A stretch of DNA of 64,000 nucleotides from Angiostrongylus vasorum. Lineage: Eukaryota; Nematoda; Chromadorea; Rhabditida; Metastrongylidae. Shown piece after piece: positions 22,824-35,329 of the stretch (position 1 is its first letter; every line of letters starts with the position of its first letter). Position numbers and translations under genes: made by a program. The stretch covers positions 2,046,001-2,110,000 of the forward strand of contig JADANN010000108.1 of NCBI GenBank assembly GCA_018806985.1, written 5' to 3'. Under the pieces are notes generated by a model. That model saw nothing but the letters and a program-made list of their open reading frames with translations, was not told the origin of the DNA and ran no database searches.

Positions 22824-23099
22824 GGGCGCAGATGAGAAGAATATGGAAATGTACCGTTACATGGTATAGAACGGGATGCAGACTGTAGAGTTCAAATTGC
22901 AACGCTTCAGGCAGATTCGGATCTCACATATACTTCTGCAGAACAAAGACTGACCCCAGACCATCAAAAAGAGGCTGAGGAGAGTAAATCTAAGGAGAAA
23001 CTAGATCTTTACCAGGAAGTTGCCGGACTTTTTTTTCAATTTGCTAGAACTATTTCCACAAAGTGGTTGACTCATGGAGCTAAAGGCGATGACAGCTGA
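22824..23099 (+). CDS. Candidate two-exon coding fragment, charged/coiled-coil, unidentified
   Basis: Exon 22824-22863 follows TTTTGTAG and ends ATG|GTATAG. A 47-nt intron, the commonest nematode size, ends CTTCAG, and the frame continues from 22911 for 63 codons to TGA at 23099. The peptide is polar and lysine/glutamate-rich (HQKEAEESKSKEKLDLYQEV) and then becomes hydrophobic (AGLFFQF), so the true exon may end near 23027. No start codon or upstream exon was found. EKLDLYQEVAGL faintly recalls kinetochore Spc24/Spc25 C-termini, but that is a guess. The alternative is a gene relic. Confidence 0.3.
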
Positions 23100-23429
23100 A
23101 GCTAATGGCGTCTAATTGATAAGGAAAGCTGTTGAGATAATAAGTCGAAGTTGGTTTCCGACTGAGGGATTGTTGACAGTTTTCGTAGCAAAAATCATTG
23201 GGATGTGAGTCTTCTCAACCAACAGTCCGTTTTAGGTTATTTTTCGCAAGAAGTGTTTGAACTCGAAGTCTTAAATGTGTTAACAGTAACTAGCTAGTAC
23301 TAAGATATTCTTACATTTTACAAGGATGCACTACATATTGCTCAGTGAAATGTCGTCATCGCAACGGAATGAGAATAGGTCGAATAATTGCTGCTACACT
23401 ATAGAACTGCTCTCATAAAAAAAAGCTAA
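23100..23429. other. Intergenic, nothing recognised
   Basis: AT-rich sequence with no persuasive open frame or repeat. Confidence 0.4.
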
Positions 23430-23704
23430 AGGATGAGGCTCTCGGCGTTAATCAACTGCTGAGGGATGCACCATGCATTCGTCTTCATTAAGCATCATTG
23501 GAGGTGACTGAATGCATGTCTGGCCTTTAGAATGACTCGCGGTGGCCTACCGATGTATCGAACCAGTGTTGCCTTCCCCCCCAGATAAGTCTACTACTTG
23601 CCGACCCTACAGCGATGGAAGGCTTTGTGGGCCAGGGGCGCGAGGATCGATCCCACGTGTGTATTGCAGGGCGCCCCTGTGTACTGCACCACACGCGCCC
23701 TTTG
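23430..23704 (-). repeat. SINE-A copy
   Basis: Full-length minus copy from CTCTCGGCGTTAATCAACTG to CACCACACGCGCCC. Confidence 0.75.
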
Positions 23705-24129
23705 CTCTCATATAGAATTTAAGAGTATATAATGGATATCTGTGAATACAAGAGGATCTTTAGGAGTCATGGACTTAACAAGGGATGGTCGTAAAGTGAA
23801 GCAAAAGTTATTTTTAGAGTTCTTAAAACGTTAGATTGCGTGTGACGTGTAGATGTACTGCTATTTCAAATCTACAATAAGGAATAAAATACCGAGTTTA
23901 ACATTGGGCTAAAACACATTAGACTTTAACCCACTCCCTCCGTCCCTTTTGGGCACTTTATAGCGTCCATAGCTGCTTGTACCGAACAACCTTATGGACA
24001 CTACAGTGTCCACATTCAATCTAGTGGGTTCCAGAGCCTTCGTTTATCGCAGTACGTATATTTATTCGATAGTTAATCGAAAGTAGATCAACACTTGAAG
24101 GATGAGACCACAAAAGTCATTCTTTAGAT

Positions 24130-24525
24130 TTACTTACTTGATACTTGATACTTGAATGCCCCCGTCCTCACTGGTTGTGCGGGCTCCAGCATAATCTCCA
24201 TTTTTCGGAAATTTGCTGATTAAGCCATTGTGGTTCCCTGGAGTCCCGAGGTCAGCTTGGCCAAAGTCTGCCCCAGGTCTTCACCACCACAGGCAGTAGC
24301 AGTCCTTGTGGATCAGAGGGAGTTTTACCACCACGCGACTTTGATACCAGGACGGTAGTGGATCCTGGTATTGGTTTACTCCTAGCTAGGCTTCTTGATG
24401 GAAACGCCGGACTCCTTTTCAAATTGGGAGACCCTGCCAGGAGATGAGTTTCCCGTTATACATCGCAGTCCGACACTCCAGGAACACCTCCCAGCCACGA
24501 TGAGGCGGTAAACCGTTGGGAGGCT
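24130..24525 (-). repeat. Repeat C copy
   Basis: Minus orientation, nearly full length, beginning with the complement of the AAGT-type tail (ACTTACTTGATACTTGA). Confidence 0.75.
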
Positions 24526-24665
24526 TTACATTTAATGATTTGCAAAAAGGTTTTTCTCGAAGAACTTCATTGACCGATAATCTGAGTGACAATTTATTGC
24601 TACAGCATTTTAGTCGATATGGTTATTGTATCGTTGGAAGTGACTGAATGCATATCTACGTATAA

Positions 24666-24955
24666 AGGCGCGTGTAGCGCAGTGGTCGGAAAGGCCCTGC
24701 AACACACACGTGGAATCGATCCCCGCCCCCCATGGCCCACTAAGCCTTCCATCACCCGGGATCGGCAAATTGGTACCAGACTTGTCTAGCAGGATAGCAG
24801 CACTGGCTCGACATATCGGTAGGCCACCGCAATTCATTGTAAATGCCAGATATGCAATCAATCGCCTCCAACGGTGCTTAATGAATTCGAATGCATGGCG
24901 CCTCTCTCAGGGGATTGATCAACGAAGAGAGCTCTATCCTTTATTTATCCTTTAT
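24666..24955 (+). repeat. SINE-A reference copy (tRNA-derived)
   Basis: The head GCGCGTGTAGCGCAGTGGTC contains an A-box-like TAGCGCAGTGG, and GGAATCGATCC resembles box B, the two internal RNA polymerase III promoter elements of tRNAs. The body ends in TTTATCC repeats. Confidence 0.75.
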
Positions 24956-24999
24956 GATTATTGTATAGAATGTGGAGACACGAACATATCGAAATAGAC

Positions 25000-26525
25000 T
25001 CAACATAAACCGCAAAGTACATCCAAATGCCGACAGCAATACATTTGTATGGGCCATAGTAACGCCTAGTAAATAGCAGTATGCATGCAGTTGACCCCCA
25101 TAGAACGACACAGCAAAATCTCTTCTACACTCTTGTCATGCTCAAAACTCCTAAATTCTCTACTTCTTGAGAAAAGATTTTTCTTTAAAAAAAAACCCAG
25201 CAAGTCCGCAGCCAGCATTCGATTGGACCAGCCACGAAAAACTACGCCGTGGCGGGATGGGTTAACGATTTTGAAAACCACTAACAAACATAGGCCAGGA
25301 TATCTAGCCATCCACTTCAATTCAGCCGTGGTTATAGCGCTTGTTTATTGTAAAAGAAATATATTACCATAATGGATGAAAGGACTGTGTCAACGAGTTT
25401 CGAACCAACGTCTGAGATAAATACAAATGAGTATGAATAAGACGGATGTAGAGTAAGGAAAAGGATTGGAGTAGGAATTATCGGGTTTTCTACTAATCGT
25501 GGCAATAGCTTTTGTCACTACAAGCTGACGGAGAATCAGATAGGTCATATAAAAGGAAGCAGTATAGCAAGTCGAACTAGTAGTACGACTTAAGAATGGC
25601 AAGTATTCGTTACAGTATGGAGCACTTGTAAAAAAGGGAATGGAAAGTGGAAGAAACAACTTTATGTAAGAGTTATAAGAGGAGCGACCGGCCTTAAAAC
25701 TATCGAGGATGAAATAAACGAAGCCGGAGGGCACGAAACGATCGATCCACTGATCGATCCATAAACGGTGCTGGACGCGCTAGTATGCCTTGCAAGAACG
25801 TGTTAGCTCATGTGCATGCCGATACGCGCGGGTTCCGTAGAACCTGTTCATGCACGAAATCTCGTGAAGCTGTGGTTGAGAACGTCCCCAGGAGAACTAC
25901 CAAAGTTGCATTGTTACCGTCGGTCGTTGTGGTTGTATCCACTCCTATGGCTGTGGGTGGTACCGTCCCATGGGAAGCAGCAATGTTGTTGTGTACGCTT
26001 ACTTGTAACTCCCGCGTTGCAGACGAAGAATACAAACATCCATCACATCAAAATAGCCAGTACAAAATCATTCATCGGAGAGAACTTGTGAAGGTACTAT
26101 TCTTTCCAAGCGAGCTACACATCCTCTTGCGCGCTGTACTCGAGTGAGCTGCTACATGCTCGTATAAGTAGAGCTTGGTTCTCTACTGGATCACTCTTTA
26201 GACAGATGGGTCTTCTGTAGTAATGTAAAGAGGTGGAAAGGATGAATTGAGGGAAATGGATGTCTTGGTGATTTGTGGATACACAGATTCACACAATGAC
26301 GACAAATGAACTTCTTGCACTGATGCTAGCGTTACCCTTTGATGTCTTCACGTTTTCTTTCTTGTGTTCTTTACCTACCAACCAATCAGAACATATTACG
26401 AGAACTTGTCGGAAGTCCACAACTACAGTCGCTACCCAAGTAGTACAAATATTTCGTCGTCATTTTTTGCCTATTGATGGCTGTCTCTTAACAGAAAGCT
26501 TACAAAGAAGTGTTTTAACACTTTA
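25000..26525. other. Intergenic with weak open frames
   Basis: A minus frame at 25808-26035 (Thr/Ser/Val-rich) and an overlapping plus frame at 25785-26147 both stay open, but neither has convincing splice context or a recognised domain. Confidence 0.35.
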
Positions 26526-26529
26526 ACGA

Positions 26530-26700
26530 AGCTGAGATATTTGCAAAACTTTGGACCGCAGGTGCCCATGGTGGGGAACGAACGCGCTATTGTCCTTTCC
26601 GGGGAGTAACGCGTTCACCACCACACCATGCGAGTCCTTCGTTTCGCCTGTCTCTCAGCTAGTTCTATTGATCCTTCTTGCCATCAGCAATCACTCGTCA
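26530..26700 (+). repeat. Repeat D copy
   Basis: Starts GAAGCTGAGATATTTGCAAA and ends TTCTTGCCATCAGCAATCAC. It forms an inverted pair with the next copy. Confidence 0.7.
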
Positions 26701-26833
26701 ACGAGACTGATCTGGGGAGCCCAAACCGGCGACGAACCCAGTTAATCTGAGGCTGCAGTTATAACCACAGTTTTAACTTATGATTTGCTGCCTACTGTTT
26801 TTTAACGACAGGATATATATTGCGAAATATAAC

Positions 26834-27055
26834 TTTAATGATGCTGAGATATTTGCAAAACTCCGGTCAATCCCGCTGACGGGTGATTGCTGATGGCAAG
26901 AAGGATCGATAGAACTAGCTGAAAGACAGGCGAAACGAAGGGCCCGCATGGTGTGGTGATGAACGCGTTACTCCTTGGAAAGGACAATAGCGCGTTCGTT
27001 CCCCACAGCGGACATCTGCGGGCCGGAGTTTTGCAATTATCTCAGCATCATTAAA
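26834..27055 (-). repeat. Repeat D copy with terminal inverted repeats
   Basis: The left end TTAATGATGCTGAGATATTT (then GCAAAACTCCGG) and its imperfect inverse complement at the right end (CCGGAG, then TTTTGCAATTATCTCAGCAT and CATTAA) flank a minus repeat D body. Confidence 0.7.
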
Positions 27056-27179
27056 CTTCTACTTCCTATTATGTAGTCTATTCCTTTTTGGTACTCGCCA
27101 CTGAGAGACCCCCACGGGAACAGGGTTGAGACGGCAGCTTGTTGAATTGTGAGTTAGCAAGAAATGTCTCGGCCTTCCT

Positions 27180-28118
27180 GTGAGTGCAGAGAGCCACTCA
27201 TTTTGACCTACCAATCCGCGAGTCTCCTGGATTCAGTCTTAGTGTTGAGAGCTTCGATGATGAAGTCATGGTCCTTTCGGATGAACGTCTCCAAGTCCAT
27301 ACTAAACGTTTCGACTTTGTCTTTGTCATAGTTTGACATCGTTTAGTAGACGACGAAGATTGTCAAAGTCGGTATCGATACACATCTCTTCAACCGTAAA
27401 GATCCTATTCGGGTTGTTAATTGTTGAAATGAATGGATGTTTATGGCCAAACTCGCGTTGACGAGAACGCCAACGACACCGACTCCTCTATTATTGCAAA
27501 TTCCGAGGAACAGTTCTTCTTCGGTGTCATAGACGGGTTAAATGGGCGACCTCTTATCTTCCCAGCAAGCCTGTTGACATCGTACAATATCCTTCTTGCC
27601 TGCATGCTCAAATCCTCTACCAAGGACTCAGAAGCAAGTGTGCATGCGTTGTAGGTACAGGTCATCACCTTCATCCTTTGCAGTTTAGGCAACCTTGAAT
27701 GGCGCTGAGATGTTAGCACCGTCTCCGTCCGTCCACCACCTACTGCTGAGCTTTGAACGTGGGAGCTCGGTATATTCACAGGTTTCTCGAAATTCTCTCC
27801 CAGAGTGAACGAGGAGCTTATTTGTTGGAAGCCACCCTAATCGCCTCCCTATGTGCTTCCCAGTCACTTGATTACAGGCTTTTGGCTGAACTGACTCGTC
27901 AAATACAATTATCATAAACGAGAACACACCTACGCACGCATGCATGAATACATCCTCCCTAGAGGCAAAGGATGTGGTCAAATGAGCGCAGCCGGGAACA
28001 GGGAGTCCGTCCCCAGCATCCAGCTGTGTCTTAAGGAAGCACAGGGTGATTTTTGCTCACCGATTAACCACTTGTCCGCCAACTGTGGATGACCCACGTT
28101 GCATTGCGACTAACCGGT
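27180..28118 (-). mobile_element. RTE-class retrotransposon 5' fragment, copy 3
   Basis: Minus-strand 5' leader (start ACCGGTTAGTCGC near 28118) and endonuclease remains (KVMTCTYNACTLASESLVED; MQARRILYDV), ending near 27180 in the endonuclease. The 3' part (RT) is absent. It is more diverged than copies 1 and 2 but has the frameshift at the same place. Confidence 0.75.
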
Positions 28119-28604
28119 ATGTGATCCTTCTGTGAGGGAGATCCGTGGCAGGTTTAGCGCTGTCTTTCAGTAATAATGAAGATTTTTTTGGCGTTTATCA
28201 ATCCCTGTCCTCTTATTTGCATTTACGATTGGGACTGAGAAACGATAAAAATGCTCTATTATCTTTGATAGAAAACGCTATGGTCAAAGCATTGATTTAA
28301 GAACTTGACGAGAGGGAAAGATTTTTAAGACTATACTTTTTGTACAAAGAGGTGTCGGCATACGATTAACACTTAGCAAATATGATTAAAAGGGTTAGGG
28401 ACACATTGGAAAGGACACGGAATGCAGTTTTTGCACATGATGAAGGTTGAATTCTACCCTATCTTTTTTTCTTCTGAAACAGATTTCTAGTTCTGGCTGT
28501 CTTTCTCTATCAAGGCTTCACTGCCATGATGAGTACGCGTGAAGCAACATCGAACACTAGGCTTGAAAAAATCAATATTTTTTAAACTGAACATCATTTA
28601 ATCT

Positions 28605-28805
28605 CTAAATAATAATCAATACACTGTTGGATTGTTCAGTTAACGTGAGACTGCTAAAGATGTTTATTCGTCTAATGTTCTGACGCCTTCGTCTTCCCTC
28701 AGAGCCGATGGTCCCCAGTCGTCTCGTCTTGTCGATGTGGTGTCTTCGTCTAAGGACAGTCTTTTTACTAGGTCTTCCCGCATCATTTGTGTACAACAAG
28801 GGAAG
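28605..28805 (-). repeat. MITE-E copy
   Basis: The minus strand reads GACCATCGGCTCTGAGGGAA and AGACGAATAAACATC, matching the copies at 35 and 55 kb. Confidence 0.5.
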
Positions 28806-28809
28806 CGTG

Positions 28810-30610
28810 TCCTTATGACATGCTTAGCAACATCAACACTGATTTAGCATCTTATGATTTTGAAGGAAGCGAAGTCTTCTTTTGCCTTGTAGAGTAGGTA
28901 TACAGTGAAGTTCACATATCATATTAGCAAGGATGCACGCTAAGCGAGATTGGGTGCGTGCGAAGGAATTAGGCGTAAGAATTAGCCGAATTAGAAGTGA
29001 TTAGGAAGGAATTGGAGAAGCTAGGACTAACAATGGAGATCGATTTGTTCGTTGACCGAGGAAACTTTCTTGGTTTGAACCCAGTGCTCTTCAAGTTAAC
29101 TATCTCAATAGCTGGTGATTACTACCACTTCTTAAGAACAAGATTGTGATAACTAAGGGTGAGGTAGACATAATATTTGGTTTGAACTGATCTTTTTCCT
29201 GAAATTGCACCAATATATGGTTGCGCCCATTACTTTGTGTTTGGGTAATACAACTGAGTATTCGTAGGTTACAATAGCTGCTGCAATTACCTCATTGGTG
29301 TCGGCACCATAATCTTGCGTGGCTGCCGGATGATATAACCCCCTAAATTCGTATCGATCAAGGTCTTGCTGACTTTTCGACAATAGACGACAATTTGTCG
29401 ATAACGAGATGACTTATGGATTGAGCGACATGACACTGTTAGTGAAGAAACTTTGCTCCGTCACTATGGAGGCATGCGTCACATGTTGCTATAATTTCCT
29501 ACATTTTGTTGTGATCCACCATGCCACTACCTTGTTGTCATTGCTGTGAGCATTTAGAAGTGTTTAAAAGTTCATCCTCTTCGGTATTTTTTATAGCCAC
29601 TCATTCAGTACGGTAACCACGATTCCTCATTGTGATTGAAATTGAAAAAACGGTCGATCACTAGTCAAATCACCGTTCAGCGAACTCGTTAGAAAGAAGG
29701 TTTTTGTATATTTCCCTCGGTAGAGAGCGGCTTTTCATGAGCCACTCCCTGACATAACATCTATGTTGAATAAACGATTTAACTGACGCAAAATGTGCAG
29801 TGAGCTCTGCTCCTTAAAATAAAGGTCTGAAAACAATAAGAGCCACTTCGACTAGTTTATTAGATAACGCGTGATTTACATATTGCTCACACCACCGCCC
29901 ATTTGTCAAACACGTGCTGTAGCTAGAAGGCTTCTTGTCACTCATCGCGTAATGCTTAACATTCCATCACCTCGTTTTGCTGCCTTGAGAAGCATTGCCT
30001 ATAAAGCAAATGTGGTTGCCGTTTTGGTACTCTTACGAAAAAGACGGGCTATCGTTTTCTCTCTGCACGGACGTGCTGAATACTTGCTAGGCAACATTCT
30101 CCCTGGAATCCTGAGATAGCGATGGTCATTCTCTGGCGTTCATCACAGCTGTGCACTGGGCTCTATGGGTTACGCATAGGATGTTGCTCTTCGTTTAGGA
30201 CTTCAGTGGCGTTTAGGCGATTCTTGCTATTGGTAGGCGACCTGGTCGACGATATGTGTCGAATGGCGTGAAAACCTAGGCTGGTATCCGTTGGCAATTT
30301 TAGCGGTGTTTTTAAAGGCGCATTTCTTCACGGACTTTGATTTTATAGCTTAGAATTAGAATTGTGTACGTACTGTACCTGTTCACTTTATTCACTTTGA
30401 TCTGATATTGTACAATGTTACACGTCATGGCAAATCGACGTCTAACTGAGAGTGCTGGTCAGACTTACTTCGTTTTCTCGAAGGATCGACCAATAAACAT
30501 CCGTAGTTCCAGCTTTTCAATATTGCCGCTTGTGTAGTGTAAGTGGACGGCGCACAATTCGCGAACCATTTAGTGATCTATATGTATCATCCACGATCTC
30601 CTTATAAGAG
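28810..30610. other. Intergenic, nothing recognised
   Basis: Between a MITE-E copy and RTE copy 2. Short frames only; no motif recognised. Confidence 0.45.
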
Positions 30611-30614
30611 GGAA

Positions 30615-33275
30615 CTCGAGCCGGTTAGTCGCGAGGCTACGTGGCGCGTCCCCAGGTGGCGGATAGGGAGATTAATCGCGGATCAAAAGCGACCTTTGCT
30701 TCCCTGAGATTCAGTTGAATCCAGGGGATGGACTCCCCTGTTTCTGCTGCGCTGATTTGGCACATACTTTCTGTATGTGCTAGGCGTATCCATGCATGGG
30801 TGTGTGGGTGCGTTCTCGCTTATGCGGATTGTATTCTACGAGTCAATTCCGCTAAAAAGCCTGCAATCAAGTGACAGGGAAGTACATGGGAGGCGGTTAG
30901 GAGTCGCCTCCAACAAATAAGGTCCATGTCCACTCTGGGAGAGCCTGGCAAGCTACCCGTGAGTATACCTAGCCCCCACGTTCAGAACCCAGCAAGCTAT
31001 ACGTGGGTATCAAAAATGCTAAACAGTGTGAAAAAAAATGGGCCTTATTCCCCCTAACCCCCGAAAAAGCCACCATTTTCGCAGCGTTGGATAGGGCGAG
31101 TACGGAGAGGCTGCTAAAATCTCAAGGCCGATGAAAGCTGCCTGGATTACAAAGAACTATGGTGACGATCTGTACCTACAGTGCACGTACACTTTCATCC
31201 GAGTCGTCGATAGAAGACTTACTCATGCAAGCAAGAAGGAAAAGGTACGACGTCATCGGCTTGGCCGAGACAAGACGACGCCACCCAACGCCGTTTATGA
31301 CACCGGAGAAGAACTGTGCCAAGGAACATGCGACAGTAGAGGAGTCGGCGGCGGCGTCGGCGTTCTCGTCAACACGAGTTTGTCCATGAACATCGATTCA
31401 TTCGAACAGCTTACAACCCGAATCGGACGATTACGATTAAAAAGATGTGGATCAGTACCGGCTTAAACAATCTTCGCCGTTTACGCGCCGATATCAAACT
31501 ATGACGAAGAAGAAGTCGAAGCGGTTTATATGGACTTGGAGAAGTTCTACAGAAAAGACCATACGTTCTTCAAGGTCATCGTTGGAGATTTCAACTCCAA
31601 GATTGGACCAAGGAGAACGTCTGAAGAACATCACATTGGGACCCATAGATTAGAACGGAACGAACAGGGTGAGGGGCTATCTGAGCTTATCATGGCGACC
31701 AAAACCATCCATGGTAACTCGCAATTCCGGAAGCCCTACCCTCAACGCTGGACGTGGGAGTCTCCCAGTGGAGACTGCCAACGAAATAGATCACATCAAA
31801 GTAAATAGAAGGTTTTGCCTAACCGATGCCGCTGTTGTCCCAAAATTCTACACGGGATCAGACCATGGTCTCCTTCGTGAAAGATTCTATTTCTCGCGGA
31901 AAGGAGGAAATGCCGCTAAATTCAAAAACCGAAGTCCCAGAACCACCGTAAACTGGGACTTATTCAATTCATTAGTCGGCTGTTGGGAAGATGCCGTTGT
32001 CGATAACATCGAAGAAGAATACGATCGGCTCATACAACATCTTCATGTTAGCGCTATGAAAGCTAAGAGTTCGAAAGTCACCAAGAGACGTCTGTCTCCA
32101 GAAATACTCGAGCTGATACGCCAGCGTGGAATCGCACGAGCTACAGACAACCGCGAACTAACGTCCGAACTCGGGCGAAGGACAGCCATGTGAGCAAGCA
32201 GGGTTTCGAAAAAGGATTTAGTTACGATGGACCACATCTACACGATAATAAGGCTCATTGAAGTGTCGCGAGAGTACAAAAGACCACTCTGTCTCACTTT
32301 TATCGATTTACAGAAAGCCTTTGATTCAACAGATAAAAGCAGTCGTGGAGGCCCGTGATAGTCAACGAGTCCCTACTCAGTACATAAAGATTCTTCGTGA
32401 GCTGTACAAAAAATTCCACAACCGAGATATCACCATTCTACAACGATATTAACACTGACGTCAAAAGAGGGGGTTAGGCAAGGCGATACCGTCTCGCCAA
32501 AATATTTACCGCCACCCTCCAGAACGTCATGCAAACATTGGAATGGGATAATATGGGAGTGAAAAATCGATAGTCGGAAGTTACATCATCTTCGCTTTGC
32601 TGATGGCATCGTCCTTATAATACCAAACATTAGCCAAGCGGAAAGTATGCTTGCCGACTTTGATAAAGCCTTTGGAAAAGATTGATCTTCGACTAAACAC
32701 CACAAAAACGGTGTTCATGAAGAACGGATTGGTTTCATATGCCCATTCACGCTCAACGGAACGAATATCTCCGAATGCTCCAGTTATGTCTATCTAGGTC
32801 GGGAAATCAATATGATGAACGACTTAACTTCAGAGCTGAGCAGGAGGAAACGAGCGGTCTGGGGAGCTTTCAAGAGCACCGAGGATGTAGTGAAGAAGAC
32901 AAATTACACCCGACTCCGTGCCCACCTATTCGATTCAACGGTACTTCCTGCCCTAACGTATGCATCAGAAACCTGGTCGCTGCGTAAGCAGGATGAAAGA
33001 TCACTCAGCGTTATCGAACGCGCAGTCAAATGGACGATGCTAGGAGTATCCCGTTCCACACAAGTATGGGATGGGATCCGAAGCTCCGTCCTGCGTCAAC
33101 GATCAAATATCAAAGATACCGTTCTGTACCCCCAAACAGTGGAAGATAAGGTAGGGCAGAACTGACTGAGCTACTCTTGTACGCGACAGGGAAAAATGGA
33201 AGATTCACTAGCGCCTGCTTGATTCACTCGATGATCAACGGGACTACAGGTGAAACAGGTTTCAGGTGATTTATA
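30615..33275 (+). mobile_element. RTE-class retrotransposon, copy 2 (internally deleted)
   Basis: Same 5' start as copy 1 and closely similar through the endonuclease (to about 32180), with the same frameshift and the same TAA (31464-31466). At about 32190 the sequence jumps from the linker to the RT motif EQAGF-type region, deleting the RT N-terminus. The catalytic box reads FADG instead of FADD (32596-32607). The C-terminal part at 32812-33165 is open (LTYASETWSLRKQDERS). Non-functional. Confidence 0.88.
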
Positions 33276-33279
33276 TCAT

Positions 33280-35090
33280 GGTGATTATGCAACTTTAGCT
33301 TTTCGCATATTTGGAAGGTACTATATAACTTATGGCTTATCAAATTGCATTGCCGCTTCATGCCAGTTCATCCTTATTGTGTCACTTTGGCTAGTTGTTT
33401 CTCTTGGTTAAACCATATTTACACGGTAGATTGCTTTTCTCATTTTATTATTTCTTCCTCACTGTTTGGTCAGTACAATGCATATTGCACAATGTAAACT
33501 GTCTCATGCAATGGTGATTATCTTTGTTCTCGTGATAAATATTCCTGTAAATATGAGACCGTTATGTTACTGATGTTATTTACTACACGACTGTTCAACT
33601 ACTCGAGTTTGAGGCCCGGGATAGAAGAAGATCAGACAGTTCCACATGGAAGAGCAATGGATAAATTCACACATGTCGCAAAACAGGAATATCTCTACGT
33701 CACTTTTTCCTTCTGTTTTTTCGTTATTAAGATTAGAGTATTTTCTCCTTTAACTTCTTAGTGAATTATGAATCTTAGTTGAAAGCCAATGAACGAATAT
33801 TATTATACCGATTGCGAGACAAAACTATGTTTTTCGATCATTTCGGAACGGAGTAAAAAACAGGAGTTGTCAACTACCTACAACCCACATAATATTAGCA
33901 AGTGCTATATAAGCGAAGAGGAGTAACTTTATACTATCAAGGGTATGAGCAACGCCACCATGCTGGGTGAAAAGTAGTTCACATGCCAATGCACCAATGC
34001 TGCCACCGACTCACAATTACGACTAAGGCAACAATCTTAGATAAGGAGCTGAAACCTTCTTGGCATGTCTATCATGGTAGTTCAGGGTAAAACTTACCCG
34101 TTCAGCAAAATGCGATTCAAATGAGCTTGCGTAGTCTTTTGTGATTTAGATAGAAGAAAATTCAACAGTAAATGAACTATTCGGAGAAAATATTCTGTAT
34201 CTTATAAAAAGTTTTCTTCTCCATTGCTTTTATTTTTTCTCACTATTTGTAGAATCTTTCAAGACATCTAGCTTATACACTTGCTTCTCAGTTGGCTGGG
34301 AAGCACTCTGTAATGTCTCTGTATGTTAACACATGTACACTCCCTATCCTCACAGTATCCTCTACTTACTCCAAATGGCTCTGGAGAATTACCATCAGCT
34401 TATTAGATCACTTGACTTCACCTTCTTATTTTTTTCCTCCCATTCCTCTCTTGATTAGCATGCGCTCGATTAATCTAAACTGTAGATACTCATAGCGCTG
34501 CCTCATTGATGTAGTAAAACTACCAGTTATTTCCTATGTGGCCACGTGAGACTTGTTTTTGCTACGTTGCTATTGTTGACGATTGTTTATGTATAAAAGT
34601 TTGGCTACCTACGTTTGTCGCCCAAAAAATGGAAACAGCACGAAATTCCGTGTAGTAGAATGCCAAAACTAACGATTTTTCTACTACTCGGTCAACGAAA
34701 GCATTTGTGAAATTGCTTTGTATAGTGAATGCGCTTTGCCGAACTTAGCTTTTCACAGTCATGAGTGAGTTTCCGACATCTTTACGGTCGTTCAGGCATT
34801 CTCTGAGAGGAATCTAGTTTGATAACGGTCTTTCGGAATGATCACTGGCCGCAGCGTATTAATCAGCATGGTCTCTATGAATTGTGAAAGTCATAGAAAG
34901 ATAAGTTTGCTATGGGGGAAAGGCATTGTTATTCAGTCGTAAAAGCAGCAAGTACACGTGTTTAGCAAAGCCCATGGTCATAAAAATGGTTTTTTAGCTA
35001 TTATAACCACTCTGCTTTACTTAGGCTGATCTTAAGATGAAAAAAAAGGCACTCGTAGTCAATATCCTCACGGATTACTATGCTAGCATA
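33280..35090. other. Intergenic, nothing recognised
   Basis: AT-rich flank of RTE copy 2 with only short chance frames. Confidence 0.45.
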
Positions 35091-35094
35091 AGGT

Positions 35095-35325
35095 GGATGA
35101 AAAAGTATACTCGGCTAACGTTTCGACGTCTTTGTCTTCTTCATAGTGGATGATAATCGGTGTTGATGGTCCACAGTCTCAACGGAGTCGATGCGGCGAC
35201 GCAATGACCTCATTGGGAGGACGAACGACTGTGACCCATCGACTCGGATCATCGGTTCCGAAGAAGACGGAGAGGTGGAAACGTTAGGCAAATAAACATT
35301 TTTATCAGTCTCATGCAAGCTTAAT
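35095..35325. repeat. MITE-E copy with terminal inverted repeats
   Basis: The left end CTCGGCTAACGTTTCGACGT (to CTTCTTC) is mirrored by the right end GAAGAAGACGGAGAGGTGGA followed by AACGTTAGGCAAATAAAC. Confidence 0.6.
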
Positions 35326-35329
35326 AATC

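Noticed and set aside
24666..24740. Functional tRNA gene
   Set aside because: It has A- and B-box-like motifs but no intact cloverleaf, and it recurs with the same non-tRNA body, so it is a SINE head.
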